Below, in pieces: positions 28,127 to 37,063 of a DNA stretch of 64,000 nucleotides. A program made the position numbers and the translations under genes. The notes beneath the pieces are model-generated. The model worked only from the letters and a program-made list of their open reading frames with translations. It made no database searches and was not told the origin of the DNA. Within the stretch, counting starts at the first letter, position 1; each line of letters opens with the position of its first letter. Origin of the DNA: JAEZBP01 sp963832725 (GTDB taxonomy: Bacteria > Myxococcota_A > Polyangia > Polyangiales > Sandaracinaceae). Location: the NCBI GenBank assembly GCA_963832725.1, contig CAWHVG010000003.1, forward strand, positions 248,001 through 312,000, in the 5' to 3' direction.

Positions 28127-29194
28127 TCAGTCGTCTTCGGGGGCGTCGCTCTCGTCCTCGAGCCGCGCCTGGTCGGGATCGGCGTTGGGATCGTCGTCCT
28201 CGATGTCCGCGCCCTCACCGCTCTCGCCGGAGCTCGACCCGTCGCCCATCCCAGTGCGCTCGACCTCGTCCCGCGTGGCGTCGTCGGGGGCCGTCTCGCC
28301 CCGGCGCTGGTACTGCGGGCGCTGACCCGGCCGCGACCAGTCGACCCAGTAGGCGTCCCGATCGCGGACGTCCACGTGGACGAAATGGCTGCGCGGGTAG
28401 AAGCCGACGCCCACGTGGTGGAAGGTCGAGCGGACGTAGTCGCGCAGGGCGGTCATGGGGACGCCGTGGATGCGGATGTCGAGCGCGTGCCCATGGGTGT
28501 GCTGGCTCGACTCGCGGGTGTAGCCGCCGGCCGTTCGATAGCCGCTGACGATGGTGACCGTGCGGCCGCCGAAGTGATCGGAGATGCGGGCCAAAGTCTC
28601 CACCAGCCGCGAAGGAGGCGTCGGTCCGAGCCGGCCACCGCGCTGGCGGCGCTGACGCATCAGCTCGCGCAGTCGCCGCCGCGCCACCCGCCGCGCCCGT
28701 CCGCGCCGGTCCACGAGCCGCACGCGGAAGCGCCGATCGATCGATCGCCGGTAGAGTGTGACCACACCGGGATGCCGGGGCCGTCCCCAGCGCGCCGCCG
28801 CCCGCTCGCGATCCTGCGAGGCCTCGAACCCCGGCAGGATCAAGCGCTGGCCGATCCGCAGGGGTCGCCCGGCACGGAGGTGGTTGACCCGCGTCAGGTC
28901 GGCGACGGAGCACTCGTGATCGTGCGCGATGCTGTTGAGCGAGTCGCCCGACGCGACGTAGTGGACGCCTTGCTCCGGGATGCGGAGCGTCTGCCCCGGC
29001 CGTAGCTGCGTCTCCCTCGTCAGCCCGTTGGCGGCGGCCAGGTTCGAGACGCTCACGTGATAGCGGTGTGCGATCCGGGCGAGGCTCTGACCGGAGCGGA
29101 CCCGGTGCTCCCGCTGGGCCAGGGCGGTGGGGCATGCGACGAGTGCGAAGAGCGCGGTCGCGACGATGAAGGTCGAGATGCGACGATGTGCCAT
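28127..29194 (-). CDS. LysM and DUF882/M15-type peptidoglycan-binding protein
   Basis: 355 residues. The Sec signal (VATALFALVACPTALAQ) is followed by two LysM domains (~29-75, RVRSGQSLARIAHRYHVSVS; ~78-122, YVASGDSLNSIAHDHECS). A DUF882/peptidase-M15-like domain follows (~190-290), with HTHGHALDIRIHGV and HFVHVDVRD carrying likely zinc ligands. The C-terminus is acidic (GEGADIEDDDPNADPDQA). It is predicted to be a periplasmic cell-wall hydrolase or binder. The start ATG 29194 gives the signal peptide. The frame is intact. Confidence 0.85.
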   Translation of the reverse strand: MAHRRISTFIVATALFALVACPTALAQREHRVRSGQSLARIAHRYHVSVSNLAAANGLTRETQLRPGQTLRIPEQGVHYVASGDSLNSIAHDHECSVADLTRVNHLRAGRPLRIGQRLILPGFEASQDRERAAARWGRPRHPGVVTLYRRSIDRRFRVRLVDRRGRARRVARRRLRELMRQRRQRGGRLGPTPPSRLVETLARISDHFGGRTVTIVSGYRTAGGYTRESSQHTHGHALDIRIHGVPMTALRDYVRSTFHHVGVGFYPRSHFVHVDVRDRDAYWVDWSRPGQRPQYQRRGETAPDDATRDEVERTGMGDGSSSGESGEGADIEDDDPNADPDQARLEDESDAPEDD

Positions 29195-29414
29195 GAACGA
29201 TGCGCCTGCCGGACTACGCGGCGCCGGGGTCGGGTGCAACCGCGCCGCCGCACTTTTTTGCCACCTTCGCGTCCACGGTGCGAGCATCGTCCCGTCGCTA
29301 TCCGCTCGTTGACAACCGAGAAACACGCTCGACGCTACCCTCGTGGACGGGGTGGGATCGCCCTCGCGGCTCGTCCCGACCCTCCAATGGCGCGTAAGTA
29401 GGCCTAATTTTAGC

Positions 29415-29434
29415 ATAATTGATTGAGCAATTAT
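29415..29434. promoter_or_regulatory. Inverted repeat, possible operator
   Basis: ATAATTG (29415-29421), six-base spacer, CAATTAT (29428-29434): a perfect 7-bp arm, just upstream of the -35 hexamer of the XRE gene promoter. A two-fold site next to an HTH gene suggests autoregulation. Inferred. Confidence 0.45.
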
Positions 29435-29444
29435 TCAATATTTC

Positions 29445-29473
29445 TTGACGAATTGCCTGTCCCGGCCAATAAC
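29445..29473 (+). promoter_or_regulatory. Sigma-70-type promoter for the XRE regulator
   Basis: TTGACG (29445-29450), a 17-nt spacer, then AATAAC (29468-29473). The expected start of transcription is near 29480, about 30 nt before ATG 29512. Confidence 0.5.
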
Positions 29474-29511
29474 AAGCCGTACACCGGACGCTGCGCGATC
29501 ATCGGGATTCC

Positions 29512-29949
29512 ATGGAGCACGAGGACAAGTCGTTGGCCCCCCTCACGCCTCCCGACGGCGTCGGTCACCCGCGCGTTGCCAGCGCAGCGACCGGCGAACG
29601 CTCGGCCGGGCCGGGCGCCACGCCCTCGGCCCGTCCCGACGAGAAGCCGGAGGCGGCGGAGCCCCGAGAGGAGCCCCAGCCGGCCACCGCCGGCGCGGCC
29701 GGTGTGCCACCGAAGAACCGCAAGCGTCCGAAGAAGGGTCCAGGCAGTCACCCCAACAACGTCCGTCGCCTCCGCATCGAGAGAATGATGTCGAAGGCGG
29801 AGCTGGCGCGTCGAGCGAACGTCTCGGTGTTGACGATCGATCGCGTGGAAAAGGGGTACGGGTGCCGAATGGACACGAAGCGAAAGATCCTCGAGGCGTT
29901 GGGCCTCAGGCTCACGGACCGGGTGCGCGTCTTCGGCGAGGAAGACTGA
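29512..29949 (+). CDS. XRE-family helix-turn-helix regulator upstream of pil genes
   Basis: 145 residues. The N-terminal ~70 are disordered (Pro/Ala/Glu-rich), followed by a basic patch (KNRKRPKKG). The HTH is at ~80-135: NNVRRLRIERMMSKAELA, RRANVSVLTIDRVEKG and a third-helix region ending RKILEALGL. It would bind DNA as a dimer. It is 159 bp upstream of pilM on the same strand, and an inverted repeat lies at the pilM start, so control of the pilus operon is plausible though not shown. The frame is intact. Confidence 0.8.
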   Translation: MEHEDKSLAPLTPPDGVGHPRVASAATGERSAGPGATPSARPDEKPEAAEPREEPQPATAGAAGVPPKNRKRPKKGPGSHPNNVRRLRIERMMSKAELARRANVSVLTIDRVEKGYGCRMDTKRKILEALGLRLTDRVRVFGEED

Positions 29950-30094
29950 GCGCACCCGCGGGCCGCGCGTTCTCGGCTGGACGGGCGTCGGGGAGCGCGC
30001 TTCCCCGTCCGCAATCGTGTCATCTTGGCTTGCGGCAATCGGTCTGCGGCCATGCCATGATCCAGGTCTGCCGGGGGGTCCCGGCTCACAACGG

Positions 30095-30107
30095 GTGAAT
30101 CGTTCAC
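30095..30107 (+). promoter_or_regulatory. Palindrome at the pilM translation start
   Basis: GTGAA (30095-30099), TCG, TTCAC (30103-30107), ending one base before ATG 30109. It occupies the position of the ribosome-binding site, where no clear Shine-Dalgarno exists. It could be an operator or an RNA hairpin limiting initiation. Confidence 0.4.
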
Positions 30108-30108
30108 G

Positions 30109-31162
30109 ATGTCCGAAGGGAAGAACCTGGTCGGCGTCGACATCGGGTCGAGCTCCATCAAGGTCGCCGAGATCAAAGAGGGGCGACGCGGTGCGCGCTT
30201 CCTCTCGCGCTTCGGGTATCACCCGTTGCCCGAGCAGACGATCGTCGACGGCCACATCATCAACTCCGGCGCCGTCGTCGAAGGGCTGCAGAAGCTCTTC
30301 CACAAGGTGAAGAACCGCGACGTCGCGCTCCGCGTGAGCGGCCACTCGGTGATCATCAAGAAGATCACCATGCCCCAGATGACGCCGGCCGAGCTGGCCG
30401 AGCAGATCGCCTGGGAGGCCGAGCAGCACATCCCCTTCGACCTCGCCGAGGTGCAGATCGACTGGCAGATCCTGACCCAGCGTCCCGAGCAGGGGCAGAT
30501 GGAGGTCCTGCTCGTCGCGGCGAAGAAGGAAGAGATCACCGACCTGACCAACCTCGCGCTCGAGGCGAAGCTGCGACCGAAGGTGGTCGACCTCGACGCC
30601 TTCACCGTCCAGAACACGTTCGAGGCGGGCTACGGCGCGCCCCCCGAACAGACGGTGGTGCTCCTGCACGTGGGCGCCTCGCTGACCACGCTGAACATCA
30701 TCTCCGAGGGCACCACGTCGTTCACCCGCGACATGGCCAACGGCGGGCAGACCGATCAGCGAGGAGATCCAGCGTGCCCTCGGGATCAGCGCCGAAGAGG
30801 CCGAGGCCTACAAGTGCGGGGGCGACGGGCGCGGGCTCGTGCCGCGCGAGGTCCCGGAGATCATCGGTCAGGTCGTCGAGCAGGTCGCGGGCGAGATCCA
30901 GCGCTCGCTCGACTTCTATCTGGCCACGAGCGGTGGCGGCGAGGTGAGCCGCGTGCTCGTCTCCGGAGGGACCGCGAACATCCGAGCGCTCCTCGACGCG
31001 GTGGAGCGGCGATGCCGCGTCCCCGTGGAGCGCCTCGATCCGATGCGGGTGGCGCAGCCGGAAGGGAAGGGGATCGATCTCTCCCTCGTCCAGGCGCGCG
31101 CCCCGCAAGCGGCGGTCGCCATCGGGCTGGCGCTCCGCAAGGACCGGGAGCGACGGGCATGA
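30109..31162 (+). CDS. pilM: Type IV pilus assembly protein PilM
   Basis: About 351 residues. This is the actin-like ATP-binding protein at the cytoplasmic base of the type IV pilus machine, where it binds the PilN N-terminal tail. It begins KNLVGVDIGSSSIKVAEIK (phosphate-1 motif) and has AEQIAWEAEQHIPFDL, the PilM family signature, plus VLLHVGASLTTLNII and VLVSGGTANIRALLDAVE. One frameshift near 30750 (after DMANGGQ) is bridged to SEEIQRALGISAEEAEAYK. It ends at TGA 31160-31162, overlapping the pilN ATG (ATGA). Confidence 0.95.
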
Positions 31163-31809
31163 TCCGTATCAATCTCCTCCCCGGCGCTCGTCGACAGGCC
31201 AAGGCGGGCCCGTCCGGCAGTGGCACGCAGGGGTGGATCATCGCGTACCTGGTCGCCGCCGCGCTCACGGTCGTCGTCCTCGTGTTCGTCTACCTCGGCA
31301 AGAGCCGCGAGCTGGAGGATCAGCAGGCCATCAACAACGCGCTTCAGCAGGAGATCACCGACCTCGAGGCCCAGTCGGCCAACATCGAGGAGGTGCGGGC
31401 ACAGCTCGCCCGCAGCCGCGAGCTCGAAGAGGTCGTCAACGAGCTGCAACGCGCGCGCTACGGACCCACGCAGATCCTGATGGAGATCTCGCGCATCCTC
31501 AGCGTCAACGGTGGGCCCACGGTCGACCCGCAGCGGCTGGAGGAGATCCGGCGCCAGAATCCGTTGGCCGCCTACAACACGGCTTGGGATCCGCACCGCC
31601 TCTGGATGACCGAGTTCGTCGAGCAGGACCGCCAGTGCACCATCCGGGGCGCCGGCAAGACGAACGAGGACGTCGCCGAGTTCCTGCGGCGGCTGACGCT
31701 GAGTGAGAGCTTCGAAGAGGTCGAGCTGGTGAAGACCGAGGGTGCCGAGGACCCGGAGACGCACCTGCCGGTCATCACCTTCGAGCTCACTTGCCGGGTG
31801 ATCTACTGA
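31159..31809 (+). CDS. pilN: Type IV pilus inner-membrane protein PilN
   Basis: 216 residues. The conserved N-terminal tail is MIRINLLPGAR, which docks into PilM. A transmembrane helix (IAYLVAAALTVVVLVFVYL, ~31-49), a coiled coil (LQQEITDLEAQSANIEEV) and a periplasmic ferredoxin-like domain follow. It is somewhat longer than many PilN homologues because of an insert near GGPTVDPQRLEEIRRQNP. Start and stop overlap pilM and pilO, a sign of translational coupling. The frame is intact. Confidence 0.95.
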   Translation: MIRINLLPGARRQAKAGPSGSGTQGWIIAYLVAAALTVVVLVFVYLGKSRELEDQQAINNALQQEITDLEAQSANIEEVRAQLARSRELEEVVNELQRARYGPTQILMEISRILSVNGGPTVDPQRLEEIRRQNPLAAYNTAWDPHRLWMTEFVEQDRQCTIRGAGKTNEDVAEFLRRLTLSESFEEVELVKTEGAEDPETHLPVITFELTCRVIY

Positions 31810-32435
31810 TGGCGGCGAACACCAAATCCAGTGGCGATCAGTCGTTCGCGAAGCTTCCCACGGCGGGCAAGGTCGGCCTCCTCGGGCTCTTGGTCGGGCT
31901 GATCTGCGCGGTCTACTACTTCGCGCTCCACATGAGCGTCGCCGACGACATCGAGCAGGCCCACGGGCGGCACGGCGCGCTTCAGGGCGACATGCGCGAA
32001 GCCCGGGCGCGCAACGCGGAGTACGTCCGCCTGCGCGAGGAGCTCGCGTCGCGCGAAGGGCTGGACCGGGGCAACCTGAGGGCGCTGCCGGAGGCCGCCG
32101 AGACGGCCGCCTTCCTCCAGGACCTCAACCGTCTGGCCGAGCTGAGCGGTCTGCGCATCCGGCTGGTCGAGCCGCGGCCGGAGGAGCCGGAGCAGCACTA
32201 CGTGCGCCTGCCGGTCAACCTGCAGCTCACGGGCCGCTATCACCAGCTCGCGCGCTTCTTCTACAACGTCAGCCGGCTCGATCGTCTGATCAGCATGGAG
32301 AACATCCACCTCGACGACCCCCACGTGGACGGGGAGGAGGTCGTCCTGGCGGTCGACGTGCTCGCCACGACCTACCGGCGCCCGACGCCCGAGCAGCCGC
32401 CGGCAGCGGCCGCACCGCCCGGAGGTGGAACATGA
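31809..32435 (+). CDS. pilO: Type IV pilus inner-membrane protein PilO
   Basis: 208 residues from ATG 31809 (TGATG overlap with pilN). It has one transmembrane helix (VGLLGLLVGLICAVYYFAL), a coiled coil, and a periplasmic domain with LPVNLQLTGRYHQLARFFYN, characteristic of PilO. It forms heterodimers with PilN in the alignment complex and contacts PilP. The C-terminus is Pro/Ala-rich. It overlaps pilP by 4 bp. Confidence 0.95.
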   Translation: MAANTKSSGDQSFAKLPTAGKVGLLGLLVGLICAVYYFALHMSVADDIEQAHGRHGALQGDMREARARNAEYVRLREELASREGLDRGNLRALPEAAETAAFLQDLNRLAELSGLRIRLVEPRPEEPEQHYVRLPVNLQLTGRYHQLARFFYNVSRLDRLISMENIHLDDPHVDGEEVVLAVDVLATTYRRPTPEQPPAAAAPPGGGT

Positions 32436-33052
32436 AGTCCCGCGCGACGACCCTCGGTGTCCTCCTCGTGATGGGCGCGCTCGCCGGCGCCTGCGAGGAG
32501 GAGCCCATCCAGGTGGGCCGCGGCGTGGGCGCGCAGGCGGCGCCCAACCCGGGAGCGGCGCCTGTCGGGGAGCAGGACGAAGCGGACGGCGGCGTCGACG
32601 CGAGCAACGGTCCGCGCGAGTATCGCGACGACGACTTCGTCGAGGCGGACACCAACCGTGATCCCTTCCGCGACTACGCGTCGATGTTCCAGGCCGGCCC
32701 GGTCCAGGAGCAGACCACCCGCGACGTGAAGATGGCCGACACGGCGGTGGACGAGATGCGCCTCATCGCCGTCATCAGCGGTGTGGCCGACCCGCGGGCG
32801 ATGATCGTCGACCGGATCGGCGTCGGGCACGTGGTACGGCGCGGCAATTTCCTCGGCCGCCCGGAGGTGGTGCAGGCCGGCGGGCTCGAGGAGCTCGCGG
32901 TGACGCTCCACTGGCGCGTCGACCGCATCCGGCCCAACGCCGTGGTGTTGACGCGCGAGGATCCGACCGCGCCCAACCGACCTCCGCTCACGCGCGTGCT
33001 GCCGCTTCGCGAAGACGACGAGGACCTGAGCGTCCAGGTCTCGCCTCGCTGA
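32432..33052 (+). CDS. pilP: Type IV pilus lipoprotein PilP
   Basis: 206 residues. The lipoprotein signal has lipobox ALAGAC. An acidic disordered linker (~30-85) and the beta-sandwich PilP domain (~95-195) follow, with DEMRLIAVISGVADPRAMI and GVGHVVRRGNFLGR. PilP connects the PilNO complex to the PilQ secretin. The frame is intact. A 62-bp gap with T6 (33053-33058) precedes pilQ. Confidence 0.9.
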   Translation: MKSRATTLGVLLVMGALAGACEEEPIQVGRGVGAQAAPNPGAAPVGEQDEADGGVDASNGPREYRDDDFVEADTNRDPFRDYASMFQAGPVQEQTTRDVKMADTAVDEMRLIAVISGVADPRAMIVDRIGVGHVVRRGNFLGRPEVVQAGGLEELAVTLHWRVDRIRPNAVVLTREDPTAPNRPPLTRVLPLREDDEDLSVQVSPR

Positions 33053-33114
33053 TTTTTTGCGTCCTCGCCCCTCGCCGGCGGACCATTCGGTTCGTACCCG
33101 CTCGAGAGGAGCTC

Positions 33115-35322
33115 ATGGGACGTACCAGCCGTGTCATCGCGGTCCTTGCCGCCACGCTCGCGTATTCCGCCCCGGCTTGGGCACAAGCCCAAGGCGCGAT
33201 GGTCCGCGAGGTGAGGGTCGCCGGCGACGACCGCCGAGCCGAGATCGTCGTCTCCGGAGACTTCGACATCCCCCGCTACGACGTGCGAACGCGCGACGAA
33301 GGGCGGGTGGTGGTGTTGGACGTCGAGGGAGGCCAGCTGCCCGAGGCAGGTCTCGCGATCGAAGGCAGCAGCCCCTTGGTCGCGCGCACCACCGAGAGCG
33401 CCAACGCGCACGGCGTGCGGCTCGAGCTCGGGCTGCGCGAGGCGGTGGCGCATCACGTCCGCGCCGGTCGAGGCCGCATCGAGCTGACGCTCCTGCGCGC
33501 ATCCGCCGACGCGCCGGAAGAGGCGCGGGCGGCTTCCGGCCCGCCGACGCTCCAAGGCGTGCACGTCGAGCGCCGGGGCGGCCGTGATCGGGTGGTCGTC
33601 GAGCTCACCGGGCCGGTGGAGTTCCGCACCACGGAGGCGGGGGAGGGCCCTGCCCGCCTCGTCCTCTCGGGGGTGCGCGTGAGCCCCGACGCGCCCCGCC
33701 GGCTCGCGGTGGACGGCAGCGACGAGATGGTCGTGCGCGGCGTTCACGTCGACGCGCGCCCCGACCGCGCCATCGTCGAGGTGAGCCATCGCGACGGCGC
33801 GCGCGGGACGGCGATCCGCGAGGGCAACCGCATCGTGTGGCTCTTCTCGGGGCCGGTCACCGAGGCCCGCCCGCGGCCCCGCTCGCACACCATCGCCCGC
33901 GAGGCGTGGGCGCAGGACGTGAGCACGACCGAAGGCGAGACCGAGATCTCGAGCGAGGAGGTCGCGGCGTTCCTCACCGACGTGCCGATGCAGATCGGCC
34001 GCGCGCGAGGTGGTGAGCGCTACCGCGGCCGCCGCATCGATCTCGACTTCCACAACGCCGACATCCACAACATCCTCCGCCTTCTGGCCGAGGTCGGCGG
34101 CGTCAACGTCGTCACCAGCGACGAGGTCAGCGGCACCGTCACCATCCGCATGTCGAACGTGCCCTGGGACCAGGCGCTCGACGTCATCCTCCAGGCCAAG
34201 GGCCTCGGGATGGTGCGCCGGGGCAACCTGATCCGCGTCGCGCCGCTGGCGACGCTGGAGAAGGAGCGTGAGCTGGCCATCGCCCGCCAGAAGCAGCAGG
34301 TGGAGCTGGCGCCGCTCGAGACGCGCCTCATTCCCGTCAGCTACGCGACGGCGCAGGAGCTCGCCCCGCGCGTGCAGGAGCTGTTGACGGCGCGGGGCAG
34401 CGTGTCGGTCGACGAGCGCACCAACGTGCTCATCGCCCGCGACACCATCGACAACCTGGACGACATCGAGGAGCTGGTCCGCACGCTCGACACGCAGACG
34501 CCGCAGGTCCTGGTCGAGGCGCGCATCGTCGAGGCCACCAGCCAGTACTCGCGCGACGTCGGCATCCAGTGGGGCGGCAGCGTGATCGCGTCCACCGCGA
34601 CCGGCAATCCCACCGGGCTGATCTTCCCCTCCAACGTCGGCGTCACGGGCGGCAACGTCGACCGGAACACACCCTCCGGCGGCATCACACCCTTCGCGCA
34701 GCGGGTCTCGACGCCGAACTTCGCGGTCAACCTGCCCGCGCAGACCGGCACCGGGATCGGTGGCGCGCTCGGCATCACGCTCGGCTCGCTGGGGGGCGGG
34801 GTCAACCTGGCCGTGCGCCTGAGCGCGGCGGAGTCGACCGGTGTCGTGCGCATCATCAGCTCGCCGCGCATCCTGACCCTCGACAACCACGAGGCGCACA
34901 TCGCGCAGGGCACGTTGATCCCGTACTCGCAGATCAGCGCCCAAGGTGTGCAGACCGCCTTCCAGGAGGCGAAGCTCGAGCTGAGGGTCACGCCGCACGT
35001 GACGGCCGACGGCTCCATCTCGATGCACGTGAAGGTCACCCGCGACGAGCCGGACTTCACCCGGACCTCGAGCCGCGGTGATCCCACCATCCTCAAGCGC
35101 GAGGCGGAGACGCACCTGCTCGTGGACGACGGTCACACGGCGGTCATCGGCGGCATCTACACTCGCAACACGGGCCGCAACGTCGACCAGATCCCCTTCT
35201 TCGGCGACATCCCGATCCTCGGCGTGCTCTTCCAGCGGCGCCGGGTCCGAGACGAGCGCAACGAGCTTCTGATCTTCCTGACGCCGCGCATCGTCAACCG
35301 CGCCGAAGCGCTCAGACGCTAG
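33115..35322 (+). CDS. pilQ: Type IV pilus secretin PilQ
   Basis: 735 residues. A signal peptide ending PAWAQA is followed by two AMIN-like domains (~25-235; these bind peptidoglycan), an STN/N0 domain (~303-380; DLDFHNADIHNILRLLAEVG), an N1 domain (PVSYATAQELAPRVQELL) and the secretin core. The core has VRIISSPRILTLDNHEAHI and the C-terminal LLIFLTPRIVNRAEALRR. It forms the outer-membrane pore for the pilus. Shine-Dalgarno GAGGAG precedes ATG 33115. The frame is intact. Confidence 0.95.
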   Translation: MGRTSRVIAVLAATLAYSAPAWAQAQGAMVREVRVAGDDRRAEIVVSGDFDIPRYDVRTRDEGRVVVLDVEGGQLPEAGLAIEGSSPLVARTTESANAHGVRLELGLREAVAHHVRAGRGRIELTLLRASADAPEEARAASGPPTLQGVHVERRGGRDRVVVELTGPVEFRTTEAGEGPARLVLSGVRVSPDAPRRLAVDGSDEMVVRGVHVDARPDRAIVEVSHRDGARGTAIREGNRIVWLFSGPVTEARPRPRSHTIAREAWAQDVSTTEGETEISSEEVAAFLTDVPMQIGRARGGERYRGRRIDLDFHNADIHNILRLLAEVGGVNVVTSDEVSGTVTIRMSNVPWDQALDVILQAKGLGMVRRGNLIRVAPLATLEKERELAIARQKQQVELAPLETRLIPVSYATAQELAPRVQELLTARGSVSVDERTNVLIARDTIDNLDDIEELVRTLDTQTPQVLVEARIVEATSQYSRDVGIQWGGSVIASTATGNPTGLIFPSNVGVTGGNVDRNTPSGGITPFAQRVSTPNFAVNLPAQTGTGIGGALGITLGSLGGGVNLAVRLSAAESTGVVRIISSPRILTLDNHEAHIAQGTLIPYSQISAQGVQTAFQEAKLELRVTPHVTADGSISMHVKVTRDEPDFTRTSSRGDPTILKREAETHLLVDDGHTAVIGGIYTRNTGRNVDQIPFFGDIPILGVLFQRRRVRDERNELLIFLTPRIVNRAEALRR

Positions 35323-35410
35323 ATCTCGGCTCCTCGACACGGCGCTCGCGGGCACGCTCCGCGGGCGCCGTGCCGCGTTTGGCCCCGGGCGACCCTTCCG
35401 CCGGTGCCTG

Positions 35411-35416
35411 TACTAT
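35411..35416 (+). promoter_or_regulatory. Putative -10 element for aroK-aroB
   Basis: TACTAT, 10 nt before ATG 35427, with no Shine-Dalgarno between. It suggests a leaderless or near-leaderless transcript. Pattern only. Confidence 0.35.
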
Positions 35417-35426
35417 GGTCCGGGCG

Positions 35427-36986
35427 ATGCGAGGCTGGATCTTCCTCTCCGGGATGATGGGCAGCGGCAAGTCGAGCGTCGGCCGCGTGCTGGCGCGCTC
35501 GCTCGGGCAGCCCTTCGTGGATCTCGACGCTCGGATCGTGGACCGGGTGGGGCGCTCGATCGCGGACTTCTTCGCCGCCGAAGGTGAGGCGGCGTTCCGC
35601 GCCCTCGAGGCCGAGGAGGCCCGGCAGCTCATCGAGGCAGGGCAGCCGGCGGTGGTGGCGCTCGGTGGCGGAACGGTGACGCGCGCGGCCACGCGGCGGC
35701 TCCTGCTCCGCGCCGGCGCGCTGGTGACGCTGACCGCGCCGGCGAGCGAGCTGGCCCGGCGGCTCTCGGGGACGGACGACCGGCCGCTCTTGGCCCGCGG
35801 CGCGGGCCGCGTGCTGGAGGAGCTGCTCGAGGAGCGCGCGGACGCGTACGCCGAGTGCCACGGCACGGTGCAGACCGGCGGTCGCACCGTCGACGCGGTC
35901 GCCCAGGCGGTGCGCAGCATCGTGGACGCGGCGCCGATCCCGGTCCCGCTCGGTGGGCGAACCTATCGGGTACACGTCGGGTCGGGGCTGCGCGCGGAGC
36001 TGCCTGCGCGGCTCGATGGACCGCTGGTGCTGGTCACCGACGAGAACGTGGACGCAGCCTGGGCGGGGACGATCCGTGAGCAGCTCGGGGCGCGCGTCTC
36101 GGCCTCGGTGGTGCTGCCGCCCGGCGAGGAGCACAAGACCATCCGCAGCGTCGAGCGCATCTGGGACGCGGCGCTGGAAACGGGCGCCGATCGCGGCGCG
36201 ACGGTGCTCTCCGTCGGCGGCGGCGTGGTCGGCGACATGGCCGGCTTCGCGGCCTCGACTCTCCTTCGCGGCGTCGCGTTCGCGCAGGTGCCGACGACGC
36301 TCCTCGCCATGGTGGACGCCTCGGTCGGCGGCAAGACCGGGTTCGACCGGCGGCAGGGCAAGAACCTCGTGGGCAGCTTCCACCAGCCGCGCTTCGTGCT
36401 CTGCGACGTCGACACCCTCATGACGCTCCCGGACGCCGATCTGCGTTCGGGTATCGCGGAGGTGGTGAAATCGGCCTGGCTCGATTCCGAAGCCGCGGTG
36501 GCGGCGGTCGAGCGGGATGTGGACGCGATCGTCGCCCGGGATCCGGCCGCGCTGATCGGCGCCGTGCGGCGGTCGGTCGCGCTGAAGGCCGACGTCGTGT
36601 CGGAGGACGAGCAGGAGTCCGGGCGGCGGATGATCCTGAACCTCGGCCACACCCTCGGGCACGCCATCGAGGCGGCGCACGGCTTCGTCGGCATTCGGCA
36701 CGGCGAGGCCGTCGCGCTCGGGATGATGGCGGCGATGCGCGTGGCCCACGCCCTCGGAGACGAAGGGGCCCAAGCGCACGCCCACCGGCTCGAGGCGCTG
36801 CTGGTTCGCGCCGGGCTGCCGCACCAGCTCGACCCCTACCTCGACGCGCGGACGCTCTCGTTCGTGGGCGCGGACAAGAAGCGCGCGGGCGGGAAGGTGC
36901 GCTTCGTCGTCCCGCACGGACCGGGGCACCAGGAGATCGTGCCCCTCGGTCTGGAGGCGCTGCGGAGGATCCTGCTGCCCGCATAA
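35427..36986 (+). CDS. aroKB: Fused shikimate kinase / 3-dehydroquinate synthase
   Basis: 519 residues in one intact frame. Residues ~1-165 are AroK (Walker A GMMGSGKSSVGRVLA; PFVDLD; VVALGGGTVTR; RPLLAR), which phosphorylates shikimate. Residues ~172-519 are AroB, with the NAD-binding VLSVGGGVVGDMAGFAA, the VPTTLLAMVDASVGGKTG motif, and zinc ligands in ILNLGHTLGHAIE and HGEAVALGMM. AroB makes 3-dehydroquinate, the second step of the pathway, while AroK is the fifth, so the fusion joins non-consecutive steps. I chose ATG 35427, with the P-loop at residue 9; in-frame ATG 35415 overlaps the likely -10. Neighbouring pilQ in many bacteria is followed by aroK and aroB, the same order as here. Confidence 0.95.
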   Translation: MRGWIFLSGMMGSGKSSVGRVLARSLGQPFVDLDARIVDRVGRSIADFFAAEGEAAFRALEAEEARQLIEAGQPAVVALGGGTVTRAATRRLLLRAGALVTLTAPASELARRLSGTDDRPLLARGAGRVLEELLEERADAYAECHGTVQTGGRTVDAVAQAVRSIVDAAPIPVPLGGRTYRVHVGSGLRAELPARLDGPLVLVTDENVDAAWAGTIREQLGARVSASVVLPPGEEHKTIRSVERIWDAALETGADRGATVLSVGGGVVGDMAGFAASTLLRGVAFAQVPTTLLAMVDASVGGKTGFDRRQGKNLVGSFHQPRFVLCDVDTLMTLPDADLRSGIAEVVKSAWLDSEAAVAAVERDVDAIVARDPAALIGAVRRSVALKADVVSEDEQESGRRMILNLGHTLGHAIEAAHGFVGIRHGEAVALGMMAAMRVAHALGDEGAQAHAHRLEALLVRAGLPHQLDPYLDARTLSFVGADKKRAGGKVRFVVPHGPGHQEIVPLGLEALRRILLPA

Positions 36987-36988
36987 TT

Positions 36989-37017
36989 TTGGTGCGACAG
37001 GCGCTCCCCCGTAGACT
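36989..37017 (+). promoter_or_regulatory. Sigma-70-type promoter
   Basis: TTGGTG (36989-36994), exactly 17 nt, TAGACT (37012-37017), upstream of the lipoprotein at 37064. It starts 3 nt after the aroB stop. Confidence 0.45.
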
Positions 37018-37063
37018 GATCGCGCGACGAGAGCGTTCCGGGTGGGGCGCGTACGGAGGGCAG

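Larger units (their letters stand above)
29195..29511. other. AT-rich intergenic control region
   Basis: 317 bp between divergent genes. The part from about 29399 to 29475 is strikingly AT-rich compared with the rest of the window and contains the inverted repeat and promoter listed separately. The left part (29195-29390) has no gene that I can support. Confidence 0.6.

Noticed and set aside
30020..30060. Possible sigma-54 promoter (TTGGCTTGC...) upstream of pilM
   Set aside because: GG and GC cannot be placed with the required -24/-12 spacing.
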